Source: Mycobacterium attenuatum
GTDB lineage: Bacteria; Actinomycetota; Actinomycetes; Mycobacteriales; Mycobacteriaceae
DNA length: 40,161 nucleotides
Direction of reading: 5' to 3'
NCBI RefSeq assembly: GCF_900566085.1
Contig: NZ_UPHT01000009.1
Coordinates: 1 to 40,161 of the forward strand
A program made the translations under genes and the position numbers. The notes below the pieces were generated by a model. It was not told the origin of the DNA and did no database searches. It saw nothing but the letters and a program-made list of their open reading frames with translations. Shown here piece by piece: positions 1-8,566 of this stretch; position 1 is the stretch's first letter; each line of letters opens with the position of its first letter.

Positions 1-4
1 TGAG

Positions 5-226
5 TTACACCGCCCCAGCGTCGCGCCACCACAGCCACCCTGACATCGTCGACACGCCCATCTCACGCGCCACCCGAATAAGCGGCGCCCCCTGACACAC
101 ACAGTCGAACAACGCCCGCCGTGTCAACCGCGGATGCAGATAACCACTCGACACGACAACCTCCACGATCAACGGACGTTGTCTTGACCGTATGAACCCA
201 CCCTCAAAATCTCGCGGTGAACTCAC
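5..226 (-). pseudogene. Transposase-like helix-turn-helix remnant
   Basis: This is a 73-codon open frame that stops just inside the window edge. Its second half (LTRRALFDCVCQ, then VAREMGVSTMSGWLWWRDAG) resembles the N-terminal helix-turn-helix of actinobacterial IS30-like transposases, in which a cysteine-containing helix is followed by GVS..TA..WWR.AGA. The frame ends right after that motif, so the catalytic DDE domain is missing. No inverted repeats or target duplication can be seen, because the window starts here. It is most likely a fossil of an insertion sequence next to the aldehyde dehydrogenase gene. The family assignment is from memory and weak. Confidence 0.35.
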
Positions 227-241
227 GTTCGGCGCAACGGG

Positions 242-1714
242 TTATCCCTCGACGGTGTAGCCCATCGGCATCAGCACGCTCTTCTGCTGGGTGAAGTGCT
301 CGACGCCTTCCGGTCCGTTCTCGCGGCCGATGCCCGAATTCTTGTAGCCGCCGAACGGACATCCCGGATCGAAGGCATACCAGTTGATCCCGTACGTCCC
401 AGTGCGGATCTTCTCTGAAATCTCAATGCCCTTAGGGATATTGGTGGTCCAGACGCTGCCTGCCAGTCCGTAAACCGAATCGTTGGCGATCTTGATCGCA
501 TCCTCTTCGGTGTGGTAGGGGATGATGGAAAGCACCGGCCCAAAGATCTCTTCCTGCGCGATTGTCATCTTGTTGTCGACGTCGGCGAACACCGTTGGCT
601 GGACGAAGAATCCGTTGTCCAAGCCCTCGGGGCGGCCGCCGCCACACACCAGCCGGGCGCCTTCCTCGATGCCCTTGGCGATGTATCCCTCCACTCGGGC
701 ACGCTGTTTCTCCGAGATCAAGGGCCCCACTTGCACGCCCGGGTCGGACGGTGGTCCCACCGGCAGAGCTTTCACGAAAGTGCCTACTGCGTCGACGATC
801 TCGTCATATCGGGAGTGTGGCGCTAGGATGCGCGTCTGGTTGACGCAGCCCTGGCCGGCGTTCATCACGCCGGAGAACACCATCATCGGGACAGCGCTGG
901 CCAGATCGACGTCCTCGAGCATGATGGCCGCCGATTTACCGCCCAGCTCCAATGTGCACGGCTTGAGTAGTTCGGCGGCACGTTTGCCGACCTCTTTGCC
1001 GACGGCCGAGCTGCCGGTGAAAGTGAACATGTCGACGTCGGGGTTGGAGGTCAATGCCTGACCGGTCTCGATGCCGCCGGGGACCACTGACAACACCCCC
1101 TCGGGCAGACCGGCCTCGGTGAACAGCTCCGCCAAAGCGTTTGCAGTCAGCGGGGTTTCGGCGGCCGGCTTGAGCACCACCGTGCAGCCGGCCAACAGTG
1201 CGGGGCCCAACTTGTTAATGGCCAAGAAGAGCGGGACGTTCCACGCCACGATCGCGCCCACGACCCCGACCGGCTCACGATGGACGATGGTCTGCCCGTA
1301 GGAGCCGGTGCGGATCTCCTTCCACTTCACCTGGTCGACTGCGCTGGTGGCGAAGAAATTCAGCGCCCCCATCGAACCCATCCAGTGCATCGTTTCGATG
1401 ATCGTCGGCGGCTGACCGGTCTCGTCGGCTAGCAGCGTGGTGAACTGCTGCTTGCGCTCCTCGAGCAGCTTGGCCGCCGCGGCGATCACGGCGGCGCGCT
1501 CTTTTGGCGGGGTCGTGGGCCACGTTCCGTTGTCGAATGCTGCCCGTGCCGCGGCCACCGCGGCGTCGACATCGGCCGGCGCCGCAAAGGGAACCCTGCC
1601 CACGTACTCGCCGGTCGCCGGACTGTGCACCTCGATGACTTCCGAGGTCGACGGTTCCGTCCACTTACCGCCGATGAAAAGTTTGTCGTACTCGGTCGTG
1701 TGGCTGTCGGTCAT
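242..1714 (-). CDS. NAD(P)-dependent aldehyde dehydrogenase (Rv0223c-like)
   Basis: A 490-residue protein of the usual length for the ALDH superfamily, oxidising an aldehyde to its acid in the cytoplasm. The active-site set is complete: Asn159 in VAWNVP, Lys182 in VLKPAAETP for the cofactor, the Rossmann loop FTGSSAVGKEV (232-242), the general base Glu256 in LELGGK and the nucleophile Cys290 in GQGCVNQ. The start is the ATG at 1714; the coding sequence ends close to the transposase remnant. It lies 44 bp downstream of a methyltransferase gene on the same strand, and the gap holds the palindrome GAACATGTTC. The natural substrate cannot be read from the sequence. The position matches M. tuberculosis Rv0223c. 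Confidence 0.9.
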   Translation of the reverse strand: MTDSHTTEYDKLFIGGKWTEPSTSEVIEVHSPATGEYVGRVPFAAPADVDAAVAAARAAFDNGTWPTTPPKERAAVIAAAAKLLEERKQQFTTLLADETGQPPTIIETMHWMGSMGALNFFATSAVDQVKWKEIRTGSYGQTIVHREPVGVVGAIVAWNVPLFLAINKLGPALLAGCTVVLKPAAETPLTANALAELFTEAGLPEGVLSVVPGGIETGQALTSNPDVDMFTFTGSSAVGKEVGKRAAELLKPCTLELGGKSAAIMLEDVDLASAVPMMVFSGVMNAGQGCVNQTRILAPHSRYDEIVDAVGTFVKALPVGPPSDPGVQVGPLISEKQRARVEGYIAKGIEEGARLVCGGGRPEGLDNGFFVQPTVFADVDNKMTIAQEEIFGPVLSIIPYHTEEDAIKIANDSVYGLAGSVWTTNIPKGIEISEKIRTGTYGINWYAFDPGCPFGGYKNSGIGRENGPEGVEHFTQQKSVLMPMGYTVEG

Positions 1715-1746
1715 GGCGCCACCCTACCCAAGCCGAAACAAAACGA

Positions 1747-1756
1747 GAACATGTTC
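1747..1756. promoter_or_regulatory. Palindrome GAACATGTTC before the aldehyde dehydrogenase gene
   Basis: A perfect 10-bp palindrome sits 33 bp upstream of the aldehyde dehydrogenase start, inside the 44-bp gap after the methyltransferase stop. GAAC..GTTC half-sites are common TetR-type operators in actinobacteria. No cognate regulator lies next to it, so the assignment is an inference from symmetry and position. Confidence 0.4.
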
Positions 1757-1758
1757 CA

Positions 1759-2556
1759 CTATCGTGGGCGCAGCACCAGCACCAGATTGCTCACCAGGAA
1801 CTCGCGCAAAACCGGTGCCGAGGTCAGCCACCACGCCCATCGCGGGTGGTAGCGGGGAAATGCGGCCGCCGCGGCACCGGTGCTGGCAGCCCAATTGAGA
1901 CCGTCGGCGGCCGCCACCGCAAACAACGACGACCCGTAGTTGTTCTTCGCCGGATGGCCGTGTTTGCGGGCATAGCGCGCGGCCGCGCGGGCACCGCCGA
2001 GGTAATGGGTCAAACCCATCTCATGGCCGCCGAACGGACCGAGCCAAACGGTGTAGGACAGCACGGCCAGCCCGCCCGGCCTGGTTACTCGCAGCATCTC
2101 GTTACCAAGCTGCCACGGCCTTGGCACGTGTTCGGCGACATTGGACGACAGGCAGATGTCCACCGAGTCGTCAGCGAATGGCAGTGCCATGCCCGAGGCG
2201 CGCACGAATGTGCCCGGGGCACCGGTATGTCGCGGTCCGGCGGCGTGCATTTCGTCAGCGTCTGGTTCGACGCCGAAGTAACGGACTCCGGCGTCGGCAA
2301 ACGCCTTCGCGAAGTATCCGGGACCGCCGCCTACGTCGAGCAGTGTCCGGCCTGTCGGCGGTTCCCCATGGGCCGCAAGCCAAAGATCGCCGACCATCGT
2401 TGCGGTGTCGGCTGCCAGGGTGTTGTAGAAGCGTGCCGGATCGGACTGCTCGTAGCGGAACTGTGACAGCAGCCGCACTGAGCGCCGCAGCGTCGCCCGG
2501 CGTGCAAAGACATCGGTGACAGTGGAGGCGACGGCCACCGGCCACACCTTACGCAC
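1759..2556 (-). CDS. SAM-dependent class I methyltransferase (Rv0224c-like)
   Basis: A 265-codon frame with a class I methyltransferase fold. Motif I is LDVGGGPGYF (73-82), and the acidic strand-2 end follows in FGVEPDADE. The post-motif LSSNVAEHVPRPW is typical of ubiE-like enzymes that act on lipids or small molecules. The first start is the GTG at 2556; in-frame GTGs at 2547 and 2538 are alternatives, and the M. tuberculosis protein starts about ten residues later. It is the first gene of a minus-strand pair with the aldehyde dehydrogenase. It is divergent from a glycosyltransferase across a repeat-filled spacer. The substrate is unknown. Confidence 0.85.
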   Translation of the reverse strand: MRKVWPVAVASTVTDVFARRATLRRSVRLLSQFRYEQSDPARFYNTLAADTATMVGDLWLAAHGEPPTGRTLLDVGGGPGYFAKAFADAGVRYFGVEPDADEMHAAGPRHTGAPGTFVRASGMALPFADDSVDICLSSNVAEHVPRPWQLGNEMLRVTRPGGLAVLSYTVWLGPFGGHEMGLTHYLGGARAAARYARKHGHPAKNNYGSSLFAVAAADGLNWAASTGAAAAAFPRYHPRWAWWLTSAPVLREFLVSNLVLVLRPR

Positions 2557-2659
2557 GTGAGCAGTCCGCGGCTGTCGTCGGCTGTCCGCGCCGATTTCGC
2601 GGCCCTTTCACGCCGGCCGCGCCTGTTTGCTTCGCCCACGGCTGTCTTGCGCCGCCGGC

Positions 2660-2719
2660 GCGTGGTCCGTGCTGCCGCTGCGTGGTTTCGCGCTGCGACG
2701 CGTGGTTTCGCGCCGCCCC
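2660..2719. repeat. 20-bp tandem repeat, three diverged copies
   Basis: The element GCGTGGTTTCGCGCTGCGAC and its variants recur with a 20-bp period, with cores at 2661, 2681 and 2701 (cgtggtccgt, cgtggtttcg, cgtggtttcg). The last two copies are the most alike. It lies about 100 bp from a second 20-bp-period array of unrelated sequence. Confidence 0.6.
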
Positions 2720-2817
2720 CATGTCGATCAGTCGGGCCGGGTCACACGCGCCATCGACTGTGCCTCTACGGCTTTGGCCGTGCAGTCAGGGCGGTCGACA
2801 CGCCGTGGATTCAGCCG

Positions 2818-2877
2818 CCAGTGCACACTCGGTTCCGCCAGTGCACACTCGGCGCGGCCAGTACACACTCGCGCCGC
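2818..2877. repeat. 20-bp tandem repeat with CCAGTGCACACTCGG core, three copies
   Basis: Three units start at 2818, 2838 and 2858. Each begins with CCAGTGCACACTCGG (the third has CCAGTACACACTCGC) followed by a variable 5-bp tail. The core contains the GTGCAC palindrome. The last unit overlaps the first unit of the 58-bp array. No protein-coding meaning is evident. Confidence 0.75.
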
Positions 2878-3018
2878 CGGGCGGCGCGCATCGTCGCCAG
2901 GCGGGATCGGATCGCCTGGCTCCTTCTCGCGCCGCCGGGCGGCGCGCATCGTCGCCAGGCGGGATCGGATCGCCTGGCTCCTTCTCGCGCCGCCGGGCGG
3001 CGCGCATCGTCGCCAGGC
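2868..3018. repeat. 58-bp tandem repeat (2.6 copies) with nested inverted repeats
   Basis: Two complete copies start at 2868 and 2926 and are followed by a partial copy from 2984 to 3018. The unit length is exactly 58 bp. Each full unit carries two symmetrical elements: CGCCGCCGGGCGGCG, and the hairpin GCCAGGCG / CGCCTGGC around a 9-base loop. The array ends 14 bp before the glycosyltransferase ATG, so the promoter or leader RNA of that gene must run through or start beside it. It is a VNTR/MIRU-like element whose copy number may vary between strains. Confidence 0.85.
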
Positions 3019-3032
3019 TAGGCTGGCGATTG

Positions 3033-4196
3033 ATGTCTCAATTGCGCTCGGTGTTGCTGCTGTGCTGGCGCGACACCGGGCATCCCCAGGGCGGTGGCAG
3101 CGAAACCTATCTGCAGCGCATCGGTGCGCAGCTGGTCGCATCCGGTATCGAGGTCACTTTGCGCACTGCCCGTTACCCCGGGGCGCAGCGACATGAAGTC
3201 GTCGACGGGGTGCGGATCAGCCGCGCCGGGGGCCGCTATTCGGTGTACATATGGGCGCTGTTAGCCATGGCCCTCGCGCGTTTCCGGCTGGGACCATTGC
3301 GCCGAGTCCGGCCCGACGTGGTCGTCGACACCCAAAACGGTCTGCCGTTTCTGGCCCGACTCTTGTATGGGCGTCGCACGGTGGTGCTGGTCCACCACTG
3401 CCATCGCGAGCAGTGGCCCGTGGCCGGGCCGGTACTCGGTCGGCTGGGCTGGTTTGTCGAGTCGACGTTGTCGCCAAGGCTGAACCGGCGCACCCAGTAC
3501 GTGACGGTGTCGTTGCCCTCGGCGCGTGATCTGGTTGCCCTGGGCGTGGACAACCGGCGGATCGCGGTGGTCCGCAACGGCCTCGACGAGGCACCGGCGC
3601 AGACGTTGTCCGTCCCGCGAGCGGCCACACCGCGCGTGGTGGTGCTGTCGCGGCTGGTACCGCACAAGCAGATCGAGGACGCGCTGGAAGCGGTGGCGGA
3701 GCTACAGCGCCGGGACCCGGGGATACCGGGCCTGCACCTCGACGTGGTCGGCGGTGGGTGGTGGCGACAGCGACTCGTCGACCACGTGAACCGGCTCGGC
3801 ATTTCCGACGCGGTCACCTTCCATGGACACGTCGACGATCTCACCAAACACCATGTGCTGCAAAGCTCTTGGGTGCACCTGCTGCCGTCGCGCAAAGAGG
3901 GGTGGGGTCTGGCGGTGGTGGAGGCGGCCCAGCACAGCGTGCCCACGGTCGGATATCGATCTTCCGGCGGGCTGTCCGACTCGGTCATCGACGGGGTGAC
4001 CGGCATCTTGGCCGACAGTCACCGCGAACTTGTGGATCGGCTCGAACAGCTGCTCTCCGACCCGGTACTGCGCGGTCAACTCGGAGCCAAGGCGCAGGTG
4101 CGCAGCGGCGAATTCTCTTGGCAGCAAAGCGCCCAAGCCATGCGGATGGTGCTCGAAACGGTGCTCGCCGGCGAATTCGTCAGCGGCGTGGTGTAG
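3033..4196 (+). CDS. GT4-type glycosyltransferase (Rv0225-like)
   Basis: A 387-residue GT-B glycosyltransferase. The N-terminal domain begins LLLCWRDTGHPQGGGSETYL, the usual nucleotide-sugar enzyme opening with a glycine-rich loop. The C-terminal domain carries VVLSRLVPHKQIEDALEAV and the donor-binding segment SRKEGWGLAVVEAAQ with the E-x7-E pattern of family GT4. The ATG at 3033 is chosen because it matches the remembered orthologue start; the longer upstream frame only translates tandem repeats. It is convergent with the next membrane protein gene, with a 12-bp gap. The neighbouring envelope genes suggest a role in cell-wall glycolipid or lipoglycan assembly, but the acceptor is unknown. 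Confidence 0.88.
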   Translation: MSQLRSVLLLCWRDTGHPQGGGSETYLQRIGAQLVASGIEVTLRTARYPGAQRHEVVDGVRISRAGGRYSVYIWALLAMALARFRLGPLRRVRPDVVVDTQNGLPFLARLLYGRRTVVLVHHCHREQWPVAGPVLGRLGWFVESTLSPRLNRRTQYVTVSLPSARDLVALGVDNRRIAVVRNGLDEAPAQTLSVPRAATPRVVVLSRLVPHKQIEDALEAVAELQRRDPGIPGLHLDVVGGGWWRQRLVDHVNRLGISDAVTFHGHVDDLTKHHVLQSSWVHLLPSRKEGWGLAVVEAAQHSVPTVGYRSSGGLSDSVIDGVTGILADSHRELVDRLEQLLSDPVLRGQLGAKAQVRSGEFSWQQSAQAMRMVLETVLAGEFVSGVV

Positions 4197-4208
4197 TCCG
4201 CGACACTC

Positions 4209-5906
4209 TCAGCGATCCTGGCGGGCGTGCCGGCGCACCCAACAGCTGGCCACGCCTGCCCCGCCTACCAGCAGCAGGCAAAGCCATGCCCAATGCGCAA
4301 TCATCGCCGCTCGCAGGCGGCCAGCAGGGACATCGCCCGCGGAGCCGCCGATCCGATACAGAGCCAACTCACCGTCGCGGTAGGCCGGAGTCAGCTGGTC
4401 GAGCGTGCGCGCAGCCGCGCCCATGTCGCCGGCGCTGTCCGATTCGACGACCACCCAGCCAACTCCCGCCCGCGCCAATGCCGGCGGATCGGCCCCGCGC
4501 AGCAGCAACTCCTGCACCTCGCGGGCGTACGCGCCATCCCCGGGAACCATCACCCCGGAAATGACCAGATCACCCGTCGTCAGCACCTCGGCGCGAACCC
4601 AGCGGGGCAGCGGATCGAGTACCGGCGCCGGCCCCGACCAGGAAAAGCGCCGCATGGTGCCGGCGGGCAACACCGCGACAGCCGCCGGCTGGCGGTTGAT
4701 CACCGCCGCGACCGCGGCCCACCCCGACGGGTAGCGCACGGGTGTGACCCTGCCGCACACCCCCCATGCCAGGTCGGGCAACGCCAAGACGAGCGCCAGA
4801 CAGCAGGCTACCGCGGCCACAGCAGACCGCGACCAGCGCGCCAGCATCATCACCGCCCCCGCCCCGCACACCGTGTAACCCGGCACCGCCAGCGCCACCC
4901 ACTTCTGCCCGTCCCGCAGCACGCCCAGTCCGGGTGCGGCGTCAACCATCGCGGTCAGCACCCGCAGCCCCGGGCCAGTGGCCAAAGCCGCCGGCACGAG
5001 GACCGAAACTCCCGCCAGCACCAGCAGCGGCACCACCGGCGGGCGGCGCGCCGCGGCGGGCAGCCCGACGGCTACAACGGTGAGCAAGACCGCGGCGGAC
5101 AGCACTGCGAAAAGCGTGCTACGCGAACCGGGTACGGCTTCGCCATTCCACATTCCGCCGAGACTGGCCAAGCTGGCCAGCGTGCCCAGGCCGGGTTCGG
5201 CACGTGGCGCGAACGCGCTGACGCCGAGCCTGTTCGCCGCGGTGTGGCTGGCCAACGACGAACCCAGGGCCGACGCCGTCAGCCAGGGCAGCGCGCCTAC
5301 CGCCGCAAAACCCAATCCCGTTGCGGCGCAAAGCCAACGGGGCCGGCTGCCACCGGGAGCGGCCACGCAGGTCAAGGCAACCGTCGCGGCGAGCAGCAGC
5401 CCGGTCGGGGTCAGACCGGCCAGCGCTGTCCAAAACGCCAGGGCGAAAAAACCGGACCCGCCACAGCGCAAGCGCAACCCCAGCATCGCCATGGCAACCC
5501 ACGGCAGACACCCGTAGCCCAGTAGCAGGCTCCAATGCCCCTGCAAAAGCCGTTCGGCGACATAGGGATTCCACACCGCGAGGGTGGTCGCCACAAACTG
5601 GCCGGCCGCACCTGCCGCCGGCAGCACCACCGACACCAGCCGGGCCGAACCCCAGCCCGCGAACCACAGGCCCAGCACCAGTAATGCCTTGACCGCGATT
5701 CCGCCGTCGACCAGATGCGACGCCAGCGCCACCGCGAAATCTTGCGGCGTTGCCCGCGGCGCTGCCGTCAGCCCGAGGGCGCCGGCGGACAGGTAGGACC
5801 GCGGGGTGGACACCGCGTCACGCAAGAGCAGATATCCGGGTTGCAGCAGCGGTAGCACCACCAGCAGCGCCAGGGCCAACGCATAGCCCGGTCGCAACCA
5901 GCGCAC
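4209..5906 (-). CDS. Polytopic membrane protein, GT-C-like (Rv0226c-like)
   Basis: A 565-residue integral membrane protein with about ten or more hydrophobic helices. The first is ALALALLVVLPLLQPGYLLL, followed by a luminal loop containing LRDAVSTPRSY. A soluble stretch near the C terminus precedes a last helix (WAWLCLLLVGGAGVASCW) and a basic tail (VRRHARQDR). The architecture, with a loop after TM1 and many helices, resembles polyprenyl-phosphate-sugar GT-C glycosyltransferases, but no catalytic signature is certain. The start is the GTG at 5906, nine bases after the stop of the upstream DUF3068 gene, which indicates an operon and probably coupled translation. It is the M. tuberculosis Rv0226c position. 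Confidence 0.85.
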   Translation of the reverse strand: MRWLRPGYALALALLVVLPLLQPGYLLLRDAVSTPRSYLSAGALGLTAAPRATPQDFAVALASHLVDGGIAVKALLVLGLWFAGWGSARLVSVVLPAAGAAGQFVATTLAVWNPYVAERLLQGHWSLLLGYGCLPWVAMAMLGLRLRCGGSGFFALAFWTALAGLTPTGLLLAATVALTCVAAPGGSRPRWLCAATGLGFAAVGALPWLTASALGSSLASHTAANRLGVSAFAPRAEPGLGTLASLASLGGMWNGEAVPGSRSTLFAVLSAAVLLTVVAVGLPAAARRPPVVPLLVLAGVSVLVPAALATGPGLRVLTAMVDAAPGLGVLRDGQKWVALAVPGYTVCGAGAVMMLARWSRSAVAAVACCLALVLALPDLAWGVCGRVTPVRYPSGWAAVAAVINRQPAAVAVLPAGTMRRFSWSGPAPVLDPLPRWVRAEVLTTGDLVISGVMVPGDGAYAREVQELLLRGADPPALARAGVGWVVVESDSAGDMGAAARTLDQLTPAYRDGELALYRIGGSAGDVPAGRLRAAMIAHWAWLCLLLVGGAGVASCWVRRHARQDR

Positions 5907-5915
5907 GTCGGCGCG

Positions 5916-7220
5916 TTAGGTCCGTTCCGGCGGCGAAGGCGGCGGCTCAGGCGGTCCCGATTCCGGCGGCGGTTCGCCCGAGGCCGACGGGGGCAGCACC
6001 GGCGGGGGCGGATCCGCCGCGGGTGCTGTCGGGTCGGCCGGTAACTCGGCCCGCTGGGTGGGCAGCTTCTCGGTCTCGGCCTCGGCTCCGGGCACCGGTT
6101 CCTCGAGCCCGGCGCGCCGGAAGTAGTCGGTGTCGTCGCGGTCGAGGCCGGGCTCCGTTAGGGCGCTTTCGGTACGCAGGCTGAAGGATGCGAGCAGGCC
6201 GCCGCCGATCAGTGCGATCAAGCCGACGGCAGTGAAGGTGATCGGCAGCACCCGCGACCACAGCGCCAGCCGATCGCGCTCGTCGCGTGCGGCGTTCACC
6301 TGCGACTCGACGGTCTCTTCGGTGGAGGTGACTTTGTAGTCGGCCAGCGTCACCTCGGGCTTCATCGCGTCGCGGGCGTAGTAGTGGTAGGCGCGTTCGG
6401 TTTCCTTGACGATGGTGCCGGTCACCGGGTCCACCCAGAAGGTTCGCTGCGCGGCGTAGTAGCGGGTCATCGTGATCTGTTCGCCCGGCTCGCCCGGAAC
6501 GCCCCACATCGCCGCGGTGGTGGTGATCTTGCCGTCCTCATCACCGGCGTACAGCGATGGGTATTTGATCGGCGCGACCAGCTTACCGTCCGAGCCGTAG
6601 CCGACGTTTTGCGTGAAACGGTAGGTGGCTAAGCCGTTGACATCTTCTTGGCTGTCGTAGTTGGCGTCGAACGCCTTCTGCGCAATCGGATCGAAGTAGG
6701 GATAAGACTTCTTCTCGGTGTGAAACGGGAAGCGGTAGGCCAGCCCTTCGTGTCGCAGCGGGATGGCGGTCGGCGGGCTCTCGTCGTTGATACCGCGCGG
6801 CTTCTGAACCGCGCCACCGGTGTGGGTGTCGTCGGAGACCGCCATCGCAGTCTTGCGGTTGAGGGTGACGGTGTCGACGATCGCCAGCAGTAGCCCGGTG
6901 TCCTTCTGCTTGTCGGTACGCCGCACCGAGGTGCCGACCTGCAGGGTGACCACATCGGCGTTGGCCGGCGATTCGACGGCAATCTGCTGCTGGGACACCA
7001 GCGGCACGTTCTGGTTGATCACGACGTGGTCGCCGGACAACGATGCCGAGTCGATCGCCGACCCGGTGCCCTGCCTGATCAGCGTGGTATCGATATCGAG
7101 CGGGATCTTGGCGATCCGGCTGCTGGTATAGGTGGACAACAGCAGCGCGGCCATCAGCAGAGCGGCACCGAGCCCGATTGTTCCCAGCGCGGCCATCCGC
7201 AACATGACTGCTCGGTTCAC
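5916..7220 (-). CDS. DUF3068 membrane protein, lipomannan/LAM maturation factor type (Rv0227c-like)
   Basis: A 434-residue protein with one N-terminal membrane helix (about residues 8-30), a large extracytoplasmic DUF3068 domain rich in beta-type sequence (repeats of TRYRF-like and YYAQ-type motifs), a second helix near 350-375 (ITFTAVGLIALIGGGLLASF) and a proline-rich cytoplasmic tail. As I recall, the corynebacterial and M. smegmatis orthologues (NCgl2760, MSMEG_0317) are needed for lipomannan maturation and lipoarabinomannan synthesis. The GTG at 7220 has GGAGG upstream; the ATG at 7205 is the start of the remembered M. tuberculosis form. It is the first gene of the two-gene unit with the GT-C-like protein. 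The tail is longer and more proline-rich than in M. tuberculosis. Confidence 0.87.
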   Translation of the reverse strand: MNRAVMLRMAALGTIGLGAALLMAALLLSTYTSSRIAKIPLDIDTTLIRQGTGSAIDSASLSGDHVVINQNVPLVSQQQIAVESPANADVVTLQVGTSVRRTDKQKDTGLLLAIVDTVTLNRKTAMAVSDDTHTGGAVQKPRGINDESPPTAIPLRHEGLAYRFPFHTEKKSYPYFDPIAQKAFDANYDSQEDVNGLATYRFTQNVGYGSDGKLVAPIKYPSLYAGDEDGKITTTAAMWGVPGEPGEQITMTRYYAAQRTFWVDPVTGTIVKETERAYHYYARDAMKPEVTLADYKVTSTEETVESQVNAARDERDRLALWSRVLPITFTAVGLIALIGGGLLASFSLRTESALTEPGLDRDDTDYFRRAGLEEPVPGAEAETEKLPTQRAELPADPTAPAADPPPPVLPPSASGEPPPESGPPEPPPSPPERT

Positions 7221-7397
7221 GTTGCTGTGACCTCCTTCTCAGACGATGGACTCGTCAGTTGCGATCCGCTCCGACCTGACCGAGCAGCGAGGTAAAACCC
7301 GTTTGACACTAACAGCCGAATGTATTGCCCCGGCGTGCCTACCTGCCCCACCTCGCGGGTGTACCCCGTTCGCGGCGGAGCACACCGGCACACTGTG

Positions 7398-8564
7398 ATG
7401 GTGACCGACAGCCAGCAGGTAGGCGGCACGCGCAGCTTCCTGCCCGCCGTGGAAGGTATGCGCGCGTGCGCGGCGATGGGCGTGGTGGTCACCCATGCCG
7501 CTTTCCAGACCGGCCACTCCAGCGGCGCCGCCGGCCGGCTGTTCGGCCGGTTCGATCTGGCCGTGGCGGTGTTTTTTGCGCTGTCGGGGTTCCTGCTGTG
7601 GCGCGGCCACGCGGCGGCGGCACGAGATGCCGGACCGCGCCCGCGCACGGGTCACTATCTGCGCTCGCGGGTGGTCCGCATCATGCCGGCCTACGTGGTG
7701 GCAGTGGTCGTGATCCTGTCCCTGCTGCCCGCCGCCGACCATGCCAGTCCGACGGTGTGGCTGGCGAACCTGACGCTCACCCAGATCTATGTGCCGCTCA
7801 CCTTGACCGGCGGCCTGACTCAGATGTGGAGTCTGTCCGTCGAGGTCACCTTCTATCTGGCGCTGCCCGTGTTCGCCTTGCTGGCCCGCCGGATTCCGGT
7901 CCGCGCGCGAGTGCCGGCGATCGCCGCCCTCGGGGTGGTCAGCTGGGCGTGGGCCTTCATCCCCGTGCACACCGATCCCGGCACCAACCCGCTGAACTGG
8001 CCGCCGGCGTTTTTCTCGTGGTTTGCCGCGGGAATGCTGCTGGCCGAGTGTGCCCACAGCCCGATCGGGTGGCCGCACCGGCTGGCGCGCCGCCGGGTAC
8101 TGATGGCCGTCGTAGCGGTGCTCGCCTATCTCGTCGCGGCATCACCGCTGGCCGGTCCGGCGGGCTTGGTCCTGGGCAGCCCGACCCAATTCGCGGTGAA
8201 GACCGCGATGGGCGCGGTGGTGGCGTGGGCGTTGGTCGCGCCCCTGGTGCTGGACCGACCGACGACACCGCACCGGCTGCTCGGCAGTACCGCCATGGTG
8301 ACGCTGGGGCGCTGGTCCTATGGACTGTTCATCTGGCACCTGGCGGCGCTGGACATGGTGTTTCCGGTGGTCGGCATCTTTCCGTTCACCGGCCACCTGC
8401 CGGCGGTGCTGGCGCTGACGCTGATCTTCGGTTTCGCCATCGCCGCGGTGAGCTACGCCCTGGTCGAGTCGCCCTGTCGAGAAGCGTTGCGCCGGTGGGA
8501 GAAACGCGCCAAGCACAGCGAGCCGCGGGACGTCGACCGGGAAGCGGACGCGATCGCGCCGTAG
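7398..8564 (+). CDS. Membrane acyltransferase, acyltransferase-3 family (Rv0228-like)
   Basis: A 388-residue inner-membrane protein of the OafA/NodX acyltransferase-3 family, which transfers acyl groups to extracytoplasmic sugars or lipids. The family signatures are FLPAVEGMRACAA with the H of VVVTHAAF in helix 1, FFALSGFLLWR after it, and YLRSRVVRIMPAY (the R-x10-H type segment). About ten hydrophobic helices follow, ending in LVESPCREALRRWEKR. The ATG at 7398 was chosen over an upstream in-frame codon because the earlier 26 residues do not resemble the family. It is divergent from the DUF3068 gene and convergent with php, the stops being two bases apart. A role in acylating a cell-wall glycolipid is likely, but the target is unknown. 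Confidence 0.87.
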   Translation: MVTDSQQVGGTRSFLPAVEGMRACAAMGVVVTHAAFQTGHSSGAAGRLFGRFDLAVAVFFALSGFLLWRGHAAAARDAGPRPRTGHYLRSRVVRIMPAYVVAVVVILSLLPAADHASPTVWLANLTLTQIYVPLTLTGGLTQMWSLSVEVTFYLALPVFALLARRIPVRARVPAIAALGVVSWAWAFIPVHTDPGTNPLNWPPAFFSWFAAGMLLAECAHSPIGWPHRLARRRVLMAVVAVLAYLVAASPLAGPAGLVLGSPTQFAVKTAMGAVVAWALVAPLVLDRPTTPHRLLGSTAMVTLGRWSYGLFIWHLAALDMVFPVVGIFPFTGHLPAVLALTLIFGFAIAAVSYALVESPCREALRRWEKRAKHSEPRDVDREADAIAP

Positions 8565-8566
8565 GG

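Larger units (their letters stand above)
2557..3032. other. Repeat-rich divergent spacer without a convincing gene
   Basis: This 476-bp gap separates the divergent methyltransferase and glycosyltransferase genes. It contains three different short tandem arrays (2660-2719, 2818-2877 and 2868-3018), annotated separately. Open frames cross it on both strands, but they are low-complexity Arg/Ala/Pro translations of the repeats and have no recognisable domain. As I recall, the corresponding spacer in M. tuberculosis is short, so this looks like a lineage-specific expansion carrying the two promoters. Confidence 0.6.

Noticed and set aside
2860..3018. CRISPR array from the 58-bp repeats
   Set aside because: The copies are contiguous with no unique spacers between them and no cas genes nearby.
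2557..3032. Several open frames on both strands in the methyltransferase/glycosyltransferase spacer
   Set aside because: They translate tandem repeats into low-complexity Arg/Ala/Pro sequence, with no domain or start signal.
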